Assembly (NCBI GenBank): GCA_002007315.1 | Contig: LNZQ01000171.1 | Span: 1 to 7,460 of the forward strand | DNA length: 7,460 bases | Origin: Epulopiscium sp. Nele67-Bin004 | GTDB lineage: Bacteria > Bacillota_A > Clostridia > Lachnospirales > Cellulosilyticaceae | Reading direction: 5' to 3' | In this document: one piece after another, positions 1 through 5,349 of the stretch | Position numbering within the stretch: the stretch's first letter is position 1 | Layout: each line of letters begins with the position of its first letter | Position numbers and translations under genes: made by a program | Notes under the pieces: generated by a model | Database searches by the model: none | What the model saw: the letters and a program-made list of their open reading frames with translations, nothing else | What the model was told of the DNA's origin: nothing

Positions 1-125
1 TGTGCCAAATCTCGTACGGAGCTTAATTTTTCGCTTGGAGCTATTTCGCCAGATATAATTTTGTTTTTTAAGATAGCCATTATTTGTAAGTATATAGGTT
101 TGTTGTTGTCAAATTCCCATGGCAA
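1..125 (-). CDS. GntR-family transcriptional regulator (YtrA-like), 5' part only
   Basis: The first 41 codons of a regulator that continues beyond position 1. The visible protein begins MPWEFDNNKPIYLQI and continues through IISGEIAPSEKLSSVRDLA. This is the typical opening of the GntR winged helix-turn-helix, especially the short YtrA-type proteins: a 'PIYLQI' first helix, then 'SGxxxPxxKLxSVRxLA'. The start is a TTG at 125-123. An in-frame TAA lies 10 codons upstream with no ATG or GTG between, and an AGAGG ribosome binding site (134-138) sits 8 nt before the TTG. YtrA-type regulators usually repress their own operon, often with an ABC transporter gene; any such partner would lie to the left of this window. 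The effector domain is not visible, so the exact subfamily is an inference. Confidence 0.85.
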   Translation of the reverse strand, partial: MPWEFDNNKPIYLQIMAILKNKIISGEIAPSEKLSSVRDLA

Positions 126-149
126 AGTTATCGCCTCTTTTCTGATTAC

Positions 150-169
150 TGTATTAAGTGATTAATACA
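150..169. promoter_or_regulatory. Inverted repeat, probable GntR autoregulatory operator
   Basis: A perfect inverted repeat: TGTATTAA (150-157), spacer GTGA, TTAATACA (162-169). It lies directly downstream of the predicted gntR -10 (170-175) and so covers the expected transcription start near 163. Palindromes of this size at this position are typical of operators for dimeric GntR/YtrA repressors. Binding by this particular protein is an inference from position and symmetry. Confidence 0.55.
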
Positions 170-198
170 ATAGTAAATCAATTATATTCTTTTGTCAA
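170..198 (-). promoter_or_regulatory. Promoter of the gntR-like gene
   Basis: On the minus strand there is a perfect -35 TTGACA (198-193), a 17-bp spacer and a -10 TACTAT (175-170, four of six consensus bases). Transcription would start about 38 nt upstream of the TTG start codon and inside the palindrome at 150-169. The -35 overlaps the candidate -35 of the divergent acetyltransferase promoter, so the two promoters may interfere with each other. Confidence 0.6.
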
Positions 199-218
199 TA
201 TCTTTTTTGTGATACAAT
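192..218 (+). promoter_or_regulatory. Candidate promoter of the GNAT gene
   Basis: A -35-like TTGTCA (192-197) and a -10-like TACAAT (213-218), each five of six consensus bases, are separated by 15 bp, which is short. A second AT-rich -10 candidate (TATAAA, 221-226) lies just downstream but has no good -35. The assignment rests on consensus matching and on the position about 30 nt before the start codon. Confidence 0.4.
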
Positions 219-247
219 AGTATAAAATGTAAAATGGAGGTAACAAA

Positions 248-694
248 ATGATAAGACAAGCAAACTTGACGGACTTAGAAACAATAGCAAAGTTCAACAT
301 TCAGTTGGCACAAGAAACTGAGGATAAAGTGTTGGATAAGCAAACGATAACAAACGGTGTGAAATACTTATTAGAAAATCCACAATACGGTGTGTACTAT
401 GTTGCAGTTGAAAATGAGCAGGTGGTAGGACAAGTTATGTACACTTTTGAGTGGAGCGACTGGCGAAACGGATTATTTTTATGGATACAAAGTGTATATG
501 TGGATAAGGAGTATCGAAATAAAGGAGTTTTTAAATCGTTATATAACACAATTAAAAATATTTGTGATACCGATGATAATATTGTTGGCATAAGATTGTA
601 TGCAGAACAAGAAAATGATGTGGCACAACAAGCGTATAAAAACCTAGGTATGAACAAGTGTCACTATGACATGTTTGAGTACGAAAAAAAATAA
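248..694 (+). CDS. GNAT-family N-acetyltransferase
   Basis: A cytoplasmic enzyme of 148 aa expected to transfer an acetyl group from acetyl-CoA to an amine; the acceptor cannot be read from sequence. The whole protein is one GNAT fold. Residues 1-20 form the opening strand and helix (MIRQANLTDLETIAKF). Residues 50-68 form the central strands (YYVAVENEQVVGQVMYTF). Motif A (79-100) contains the acetyl-CoA pyrophosphate loop R90-N-K-G-V-F95, where F replaces the usual last small residue, a substitution I believe also occurs in some relatives. Motif B (116-145) holds 'AEQENDVAQQAYKNLGM'. Length is normal for a single-domain GNAT. The ATG has a GGAGG site (236-240) 7 nt upstream. It is transcribed away from the gntR fragment and appears to be alone in its unit. 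Confidence 0.9.
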   Translation: MIRQANLTDLETIAKFNIQLAQETEDKVLDKQTITNGVKYLLENPQYGVYYVAVENEQVVGQVMYTFEWSDWRNGLFLWIQSVYVDKEYRNKGVFKSLYNTIKNICDTDDNIVGIRLYAEQENDVAQQAYKNLGMNKCHYDMFEYEKK

Positions 695-746
695 AAAAAT
701 TTTTTAATTTATGTGTATATAATATCCAAAATATGTAAATAATAAA

Positions 747-792
747 ATATAGTTACTTAAGAGATTCCTCCGAGGGAAACGAGTAACTATAT
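747..792. other. Two-stem hairpin of unknown role downstream of the GNAT gene
   Basis: An 11-bp perfect outer stem, ATATAGTTACT (747-757) with AGTAACTATAT (782-792), encloses an asymmetric internal loop and an inner stem TTCCT (765-769) with GGGAA (774-778) around a CCGA tetraloop. No U-run follows on either strand, so it is not a standard intrinsic terminator. It could be an RNA 3'-end structure, a small mobile palindrome or a structured RNA. I do not match it to any riboswitch I know. It lies in the gene-free 695-1053 strip; the stretch 800-880 in that strip shows nothing recognisable. Confidence 0.55.
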
Positions 793-886
793 AATATACT
801 AATATTGAAAAAAACTGACAGCGTGAGACAACCAAATTAGAAATAGACAAAAGATAAAGTTAAATCCCCCAAGATTAATAAAAAAA

Positions 887-934
887 AGAGAGTAGATACT
901 TCCCCCAAATCCAAGTATCTACTCTTTCGTGTTT
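887..934 (+). terminator. Intrinsic terminator, upstream copy of a repeated stem
   Basis: A perfect 13-bp stem, AGAGTAGATACTT (889-901) with AAGTATCTACTCT (913-925), has an 11-nt C-rich loop and a broken T-rich tail (TTTCGTGTTTT). A-T and G-T pairs at 887-888 with 926-927 lengthen the stem. It would end transcripts from the GNAT gene, leaving a 3' UTR of about 230 nt. The core AGAGTAGATAC / GTATCTACTCT recurs in the terminator at 1688-1724. Confidence 0.75.
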
Positions 935-992
935 TAAAGATAATATAGAATTATTAAAGGCGTATGCAGATTTTTAGTATATGACTTTTTTG

Positions 993-1021
993 TTGTATTA
1001 AGACGAAAATTGAGGTATAAT
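993..1021 (+). promoter_or_regulatory. Promoter of the exported acidic protein gene
   Basis: A perfect -10 TATAAT (1016-1021) lies 17 bp after a weak -35-like TTGTAT (993-998). Its position fits a 5' UTR of about 25 nt before the start codon at 1054, and a terminator sits upstream at 889-925, so the gene appears to have its own promoter. Confidence 0.55.
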
Positions 1022-1053
1022 TTTACAATACGAATATTAAGGAGGAATATAAA

Positions 1054-1617
1054 ATGAAAAAAATATTACACAGTTTAGCATGTATATCAATAGGTGTTGT
1101 GATAGGTGTAGTAGCCAATACAACGATAGGTGCAAGTGTAGAAGATACTTCACCAGCAGATGTAGTTGAAGATATTATTGAAGAGGATATTAAAGAAGAA
1201 ATAATAATGCAAACGCCAAAAGAATTTGAACGAGTATTTTTCTATTGTCAAGTTGACGAAGAAAGCCAAGTAATTATAGTTTCAGAAGCATATACAGATA
1301 ATATAGATATGGTGGCTACAAGTTCAGTTTATGAGTATGATGGAAATCATGTTTATACAATACAACTTGATGGTGAGTTGTATATAGATGGCGATGAAAT
1401 TTCAATTATGAATTTAGAAGCTAGTTTTGATACGCAATATTTTGAATTTGAACCAATAGATTTAGAAGGGCAATTTGGTGAAGGTGTAAATGGTTGGGCA
1501 TTTGGCGGAAAAATGTTGGCAAACAACTACATATTTAACAACTATTTAATTAGAGGATATGTTAGTTTAACTGATGAAAATGATGTTGCTATTTTTGTAG
1601 ATTTGGCAGTTGAGTAA
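1054..1617 (+). CDS. Exported or membrane-anchored acidic protein of unknown function
   Basis: A protein of 187 aa that I do not recognise. Residues 1-28 are a signal or anchor sequence: positive MKK, then the hydrophobic run LACISIGVVIGVVA, ending TTIGAS. There is no lipobox, and C10 sits too early in the hydrophobic core to be a lipidation site. Cleavage near AS is possible, but it may stay as a single N-terminal anchor. Residues 30-50 are a very acidic linker (VEDTSPADVVEDIIEEDIKEE). The rest, about 55-187, alternates short hydrophobic and polar segments (for example VYTIQLDGELYIDGDEISIMNLEASF), which suggests a beta-rich extracellular domain. The whole protein is strongly acidic. The ATG has a GGAGG site (1041-1045) 8 nt upstream and a good -10 box. 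It stands alone, bracketed by two near-identical terminator stems, and converges on the transporter operon. Confidence 0.8.
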   Translation: MKKILHSLACISIGVVIGVVANTTIGASVEDTSPADVVEDIIEEDIKEEIIMQTPKEFERVFFYCQVDEESQVIIVSEAYTDNIDMVATSSVYEYDGNHVYTIQLDGELYIDGDEISIMNLEASFDTQYFEFEPIDLEGQFGEGVNGWAFGGKMLANNYIFNNYLIRGYVSLTDENDVAIFVDLAVE

Positions 1618-1626
1618 GGGAGAAAT

Positions 1627-1683
1627 ATGAGTAATTATCCAAATGTTCCACGTGGAACATTTAAAACTGGAGGAACAACATGA
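1627..1683 (+). other. Possible 18-codon ORF running through the parS-like site
   Basis: Ten bases after the previous stop codon, an ATG at 1627 with a GGGAG site just upstream opens MSNYPNVPRGTFKTGGTT and a stop. The stop overlaps a second ATG (1680) that has a good GGAGG site (1669-1673) 6 nt upstream but encodes only MKLKE before a TAG. The NVPRGT segment is simply the translation of the palindrome at 1644-1659. The translation signals are real as sequence, but the products may be decayed remnants or chance. Confidence 0.25.
1644..1659. other. parS-like ParB (Spo0J) centromere site
   Basis: TGTTCCACGTGGAACA is a perfect 16-bp palindrome and part of a 22-bp perfect palindrome at 1641-1662. 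It matches the conserved bacterial parS pattern TGTTNCACGTGNAACA, the 16-bp site that ParB/Spo0J loads onto and spreads from during chromosome or plasmid segregation. It sits in the convergent intergenic strip between two transcription units, with no coding assignment. On chromosomes such sites cluster around the replication origin, which suggests, without proving, that this locus lies in the origin-proximal region. No parA, parB or dnaA is in the window. Confidence 0.85.
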
Positions 1684-1687
1684 AACT

Positions 1688-1724
1688 AAAAGAGTAGATA
1701 CCAACACTGAGTATCTACTCTTTT
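1688..1724. terminator. Bidirectional intrinsic terminator between convergent units
   Basis: The stem AAAGAGTAGATAC (1689-1701) with GTATCTACTCTTT (1711-1723) has a 9-nt loop. On the plus strand it ends in a run of seven T (1721-1727). On the minus strand it starts directly after the stop codon of the LplC-type permease gene and ends in TTTT. It therefore serves both the exported-protein gene and the transporter operon. It shares its AGAGTAGATAC core with the terminator at 889-925. Confidence 0.88.
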
Positions 1725-1725
1725 T

Positions 1726-2631
1726 TTATCCTTTAACTGAACCTATCATAATACCTTTTTGGAAATATTTTTGTATAAATGGATACAAAATCAAAACTGG
1801 TATACTAGAAACTATAATAACCGCATATTTCAAAGTTTCATATAATAGTGAGAATGTTGCACCATCCATGCTGCCACCACCACCGTATAAATCACCTGAT
1901 TCATTTTGTATTAGAATACGGCGCAAAAATATTTGTAATGGATATTTGTTATCATCACGCAAATAAATTAGTGCACTAAAATATGAATTCCAATGTCCAA
2001 CAAAGTAGAAAATAACCATAACAGCTATAATTGACTTTGAAAGTGGCAACACAATTTGTACAAGTGTTTGGATATTTGTACATCCATCAACGTATGCAGC
2101 TTCAATAAGTTCTTCAGATATTGAAGTTGTAAAATAGTTTCGCATAATAAGCATATTTGTAACGCTAATTGCCCCAGGAAGAACCATTGCACCCATAGTG
2201 TTTATAAGCCCAAGCGAGTCAATAGTCAAATAAGTTGGTATCATACCACCACTAAAAAACATTGTAAAAGTTATCAAAAACGTAAATGCATTTTTTCCAT
2301 ATAAGTCAGGTCTAGAAAGTGGGTATGCTGCTAATGTTGTCATAAAAACATTTATAGATGTTCCAACAACAGCATAAATTATTGAGTTTTTGTATCCTGT
2401 AAATATTTCACTACTTTTAAAAACGGCTTCATATGCATCAAAGTTAAACCCAATTGGATAAAGCCACATTTCCCCAGAAACTAAAGCTTGTGGATCGGAT
2501 AATGATGCACTCAAAGCATAAATTAGCGGATATGATGTAAACATAATTGTTAGTATAGCAAAAAAGTGAATAAAAAAACTAAATAGTTTATCATCAAAAC
2601 CTTGGGTGTTGTATTTTTTTATGTTTTCCAT
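1726..2631 (-). CDS. ABC transporter permease, LplC-type (CUT1 carbohydrate family)
   Basis: One of the two membrane subunits of an ABC importer in the cytoplasmic membrane; 301 aa from the chosen start. Hydrophobic segments consistent with about six membrane helices are visible, from FIHFFAILTIMF near residue 20 to VIIVSSIPVLILYPF near 280. The cytoplasmic EAA loop that contacts the ATPase is at about 173-183 (EELIEAAYVDG). The SGGMIPTYL segment and the C-terminal FQKGIMIGSVKG are characteristic of LplC/YtcP proteins. Start choice: the ATG at 2631 has an AGGTGA site 4 nt upstream that overlaps the lplB-type stop codon. An earlier in-frame ATG at 2646 would add five residues but has no ribosome binding site and overlaps the upstream gene. 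It is the last gene of the operon and is followed at once by a terminator. Substrate unknown. Confidence 0.93.
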   Translation of the reverse strand: MENIKKYNTQGFDDKLFSFFIHFFAILTIMFTSYPLIYALSASLSDPQALVSGEMWLYPIGFNFDAYEAVFKSSEIFTGYKNSIIYAVVGTSINVFMTTLAAYPLSRPDLYGKNAFTFLITFTMFFSGGMIPTYLTIDSLGLINTMGAMVLPGAISVTNMLIMRNYFTTSISEELIEAAYVDGCTNIQTLVQIVLPLSKSIIAVMVIFYFVGHWNSYFSALIYLRDDNKYPLQIFLRRILIQNESGDLYGGGGSMDGATFSLLYETLKYAVIIVSSIPVLILYPFIQKYFQKGIMIGSVKG

Positions 2632-2635
2632 GTCG

Positions 2636-2641
2636 TCACCT
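2636..2641 (-). promoter_or_regulatory. Ribosome binding site deciding the LplC-type permease start
   Basis: AGGTGA, the 3' part of the AGGAGGTGA consensus, overlaps the stop codon of the upstream permease and precedes the ATG at 2631 by 4 nt. This spacing supports that start over the ATG at 2646 and implies translational coupling of the two permeases. Confidence 0.6.
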
Positions 2642-3575
2642 ACCATAAACTTGTTTCAGAGAATTTTTTAGAAAGATGATTTACTACTATTAGCAACGTG
2701 AAGTTGATAAGTGAATTAAATAAATCAATTGCGGTTGCATAGTCAAACTGACCACTTTTTATTCCAATATCATAAACTGTTGTAGAAATAACTTGTGATA
2801 CGCTAAGCGTTAAATCTGTTTGCATAAGGAAGATTTTTTCAAAGCCAACACTCATAATGTTACCTGATTCCAAAATCAACATAATAATCATAGTTGGCTT
2901 TAAACAAGGCAATGTTATATATCTAAGCTGTGCCCAGCGATTTGCACCATCAATTTCAGCCGCTTCATACAGTTCAACGGATATACCAGATAGTGCCGAT
3001 ACATAAATTATAGAGCTCCACCCTGTACTTTTCCAAATATCAGATATGACATATAGTGGCAAGAACCATTCGGGTTTAGCCATAAAATATATAGCTTCAC
3101 CACCAAAAAACTGTATTATTTTATTAATAATACCTGTTGAGGGCGACACCATTGTAATCATCATACCAACTACAACAACAGTTGATAAAAAGTGTGGCAT
3201 ATATGTGACATTTTGAAGTAAGTGCTTCATACGTTTTCGTTGAATCTCATTTATTAACAGTGCAAGACAAATAGGCAGCGGAAATGTAAAAATCATAGTT
3301 GTAAATGCAATTTTAAATGTGTTAAACATTATATCCCAAAAGTCATAGCGGTTAAAAAATCGGATAAAATGCTCAAAGCCTACCCAGTCACTACCAAAGT
3401 AACCTTTTCGGATACTAAAATCTTTAAATGCTATCTGAAGTCCATACATTGGACCATATTTAAATACGATATAATAAATAATAACAGGTATAAGTAGAAT
3501 ATATAAATCCCAGTATTTACGCATTGATTTGTTTAATGCTTTAGTCTCTTGTGCTAATTTTGAAGTATTAGCCAT
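2640..3575 (-). CDS. ABC transporter permease, LplB-type (CUT1 carbohydrate family)
   Basis: The partner membrane subunit of the LplC-type protein; 311 aa. A short cytoplasmic N-terminus is followed by a first helix near 22-40 (WDLYILLIPVIIYYIVF). Then comes the hallmark PMYGLQIAFKDF (42-53) and GSDWVGFEHFIRFF (61-74), both diagnostic of the LplB/YteP family. The EAA loop lies at 201-213 (ELYEAAEIDGANR), and further hydrophobic segments run to the C-terminus, ending KKFSETSLW. Length is normal. The ATG at 3575 has only a weak purine-rich upstream sequence (GAAGAGA), so expression may be modest. It lies 64 bp after the binding-protein gene, a gap filled by a stable hairpin, and 8 nt before the LplC-type start. 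No ATPase gene is in the operon, which is usual for this branch; a shared MsmX-like ATPase is the likely energy source. Confidence 0.94.
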   Translation of the reverse strand: MANTSKLAQETKALNKSMRKYWDLYILLIPVIIYYIVFKYGPMYGLQIAFKDFSIRKGYFGSDWVGFEHFIRFFNRYDFWDIMFNTFKIAFTTMIFTFPLPICLALLINEIQRKRMKHLLQNVTYMPHFLSTVVVVGMMITMVSPSTGIINKIIQFFGGEAIYFMAKPEWFLPLYVISDIWKSTGWSSIIYVSALSGISVELYEAAEIDGANRWAQLRYITLPCLKPTMIIMLILESGNIMSVGFEKIFLMQTDLTLSVSQVISTTVYDIGIKSGQFDYATAIDLFNSLINFTLLIVVNHLSKKFSETSLW

Positions 3576-3593
3576 GTTTAGTCTCTTCTTTCT

Positions 3594-3631
3594 GTTTAAA
3601 ATTTTAAACGAGGAAGTAAATCCCTCGTTTA
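3594..3631 (-). promoter_or_regulatory. Intercistronic hairpin overlapping a second palindrome
   Basis: On the minus strand, just after the binding-protein stop codon, a 9-bp stem pairs TAAACGAGG (complement of 3631-3623) with CCTCGTTTA (complement of 3613-3605) around a 9-nt loop. Its 3' arm overlaps a perfect 16-bp palindrome GTTTAAAATTTTAAAC (3594-3609), so the two structures compete for 3605-3609. Such hairpins between binding-protein and permease genes commonly protect the upstream mRNA or attenuate read-through, giving more binding protein than permease. It could act as a leaky terminator. The role is inferred from position. Confidence 0.6.
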
Positions 3632-3639
3632 GTCATTGG

Positions 3640-5328
3640 CTATTTTATTCTCGCATATGCTGCTTCATAAACTTCTAAAACTTGTTCAAGACCCATTGCA
3701 TAAACTGTATCAACATATTCTTTCCAAGTGTCATCATTTATTGGAGTTTGACCCATTATAAACTCTGCTGTTTTTTGTGTAGTATATGAATTAATTGGAG
3801 AATTAATATCAGTTATAATTTTATTTTCTTCAATTGTATAGTTAAAAAATGGCCATACTTCATCAGGAGTGTATGGTAATAAGTTTGCAGCAGCTTGGCT
3901 TGGAATAGGGTCTTCCTCGGCTCCTGCGAAGTAAGGAGCTTTCATAACCGTTGGATTGTTTCCATATCCATATGGTGTTATGTCTGCAATTGCTTCGTCA
4001 TAGCTTTTGCCTTCATCCATTCTATCAAGAATATAAGGCATAAATTCATAACCGTCATCAGTTTGAATGTATGTTTCTCCTTCTACCCCATAGTGATAAA
4101 ATAACATTCCTTCATCAGAAAAGAAATAATCAACCCATTGCAAAGCCGCTTCTGGATATTCACATTCACTTGAAATTATAAATGCACCTGTTGAATGTAG
4201 ACTTGAACGCATAAAACTCCATACTTGATCTCCATTAGGTCCCATTGGGGCAGCTTCAATACCAACAAAATGTTCTTCAGCTTCTTTTGGTAACATTGCT
4301 AAATTTGTATTTAAATATACTCCAAGCTGGTCATTAGATACTAATGCAGAGGCTTTTTGATCATTATAAGTTAAGAATTCGGGGTCAATTAAGCCATCTG
4401 TGTATAATTTATGAATATATTCAAGAACTTCTCTATATTCATCAGCTGTTTTGATGTGTCTAACGGAACCAGTAGTTTCATCAATATCAAAACTAGTATG
4501 GTGAATTCCTCTATTTCCTAATCCCCACATACCTTGAAACATTGACGTAAGATTACCTGCACTTTGTGTAAGAGGAATTTCATCTTGAATGCCATTTCCA
4601 TTAGGATCATCATATTTAAATGCATACAAAACATTGTACCAATCTTCATAAGTAACGGGTTGGGCAAGTCCTAGGTTATCAAGCCAAGTTTGGTTTATAA
4701 AAATTTTTCTATTAATTTTTGTTGCAGGAGAGTCAACAGCAGCAGGTAGAGAGTATATTTCACCATTTGGGGAAGTTTGAGATTGTTTAACATTTGGGTT
4801 ATCTTCCATAAAACTATAAAAATTTGGAGCATAAGTTTCCAAGAGATTAGCTTGAGATAAATCTAAAATTGCACCATCATCCCCATACTGTAATTGATTA
4901 ACAGAACTGATATTCATTTTTAAAAATATATCAGGCATATTTCCAACATCATTCATAGCAAGATTTATTCTCTCGCTTCTAACTCCAGAGGGAACATTAA
5001 TCCATTCGATATTTATGCCTGTCATCTCTTCATATTGTTGAAATACATAAATATCTTCAAAATCCCCTTGAACTGCTCCTTGGCTAACCATAACAGTAAG
5101 TGTTATAGGCTCGTTCACAATTGGAAATTGAGAGTCCATATTTAAATAAGACGGGTGTGATGAGTCAGGTTCTGAAGTTGTATTTTCAGAATTATTTGTA
5201 GCATTAGTTGTACTACTACTTGAATTGCTACTACTATTTGTTGTATCGGATGCTCCGTTTGAACTACTACAAGCTGATAATAGCATAGTACTTGCAAGGG
5301 CAAGGGCTATCATAGATTTTCTTTTCAT
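3640..5328 (-). CDS. Extracellular solute-binding lipoprotein of an LplABC-type ABC importer
   Basis: The substrate-capturing component of the importer, anchored on the outer face of the membrane; 562 aa, usual for LplA-like proteins. The signal peptide MKRKSMIALALASTMLLSAC ends in a lipobox (LSAC, lipidated C20). A Ser/Asn/Thr-rich flexible linker follows (about 21-56). The family-1 binding fold begins near 70 (PITLTVMV), with a typical GVRSERINLAMNDVGNMPDIF segment near 115-135. At 241-250 there is a DPNGNGIQDE loop, an EF-hand-like motif common in these proteins. Start choice: a TTG at 5343 is also open, but it overlaps the GGAGG site (5337-5341), which precedes the ATG at 5328 by 8 nt, so the ATG is the real start. 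The gene begins 21 nt after GDPD and is followed by a hairpin before the permeases. Substrate class (glycerophosphodiester, sugar phosphate or oligosaccharide) cannot be decided. Confidence 0.94.
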   Translation of the reverse strand: MKRKSMIALALASTMLLSACSSSNGASDTTNSSSNSSSSTTNATNNSENTTSEPDSSHPSYLNMDSQFPIVNEPITLTVMVSQGAVQGDFEDIYVFQQYEEMTGINIEWINVPSGVRSERINLAMNDVGNMPDIFLKMNISSVNQLQYGDDGAILDLSQANLLETYAPNFYSFMEDNPNVKQSQTSPNGEIYSLPAAVDSPATKINRKIFINQTWLDNLGLAQPVTYEDWYNVLYAFKYDDPNGNGIQDEIPLTQSAGNLTSMFQGMWGLGNRGIHHTSFDIDETTGSVRHIKTADEYREVLEYIHKLYTDGLIDPEFLTYNDQKASALVSNDQLGVYLNTNLAMLPKEAEEHFVGIEAAPMGPNGDQVWSFMRSSLHSTGAFIISSECEYPEAALQWVDYFFSDEGMLFYHYGVEGETYIQTDDGYEFMPYILDRMDEGKSYDEAIADITPYGYGNNPTVMKAPYFAGAEEDPIPSQAAANLLPYTPDEVWPFFNYTIEENKIITDINSPINSYTTQKTAEFIMGQTPINDDTWKEYVDTVYAMGLEQVLEVYEAAYARIK

Positions 5329-5336
5329 TATTAAAT

Positions 5337-5341
5337 CCTCC
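5337..5341 (-). promoter_or_regulatory. Ribosome binding site deciding the lipoprotein start
   Basis: GGAGG on the minus strand, 8 nt upstream of the ATG at 5328. A longer reading from the TTG at 5343 would have this site inside its own first codons, so that upstream start is rejected. Confidence 0.85.
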
Positions 5342-5349
5342 AAAGTTTG

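Noticed and set aside
21..64. CRISPR or other tandem repeats anywhere in the window
   Set aside because: No regularly spaced direct repeats were found on reading through; this stretch is part of the gntR-like coding sequence.
397..657. Minus-strand ORF of 86 codons
   Set aside because: It lies entirely antisense inside the well-supported GNAT gene, has no ribosome binding site of note and looks like a mirror translation.
686..712. A-run and T-run after the GNAT stop as a terminator
   Set aside because: The A7T6 pairing has no GC base pairs and no loop, so it is too weak to call; the stem at 889-925 is the better terminator.
1643..1966. Plus-strand ORF beginning MFHVEHLK
   Set aside because: Its first codons are only the translated parS-like palindrome, and most of the rest lies antisense to the LplC-type permease gene beyond a strong terminator. 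It has no family features.
3895..4104. Plus-strand ORF of 69 codons
   Set aside because: It lies inside the solute-binding lipoprotein gene on the opposite strand; the composition is that of a shadow reading frame.
5329..5343. TTG start at 5343 for the lipoprotein
   Set aside because: It would place the GGAGG ribosome binding site inside the coding sequence and spoil the signal peptide N-terminus; the ATG at 5328 is correctly spaced.
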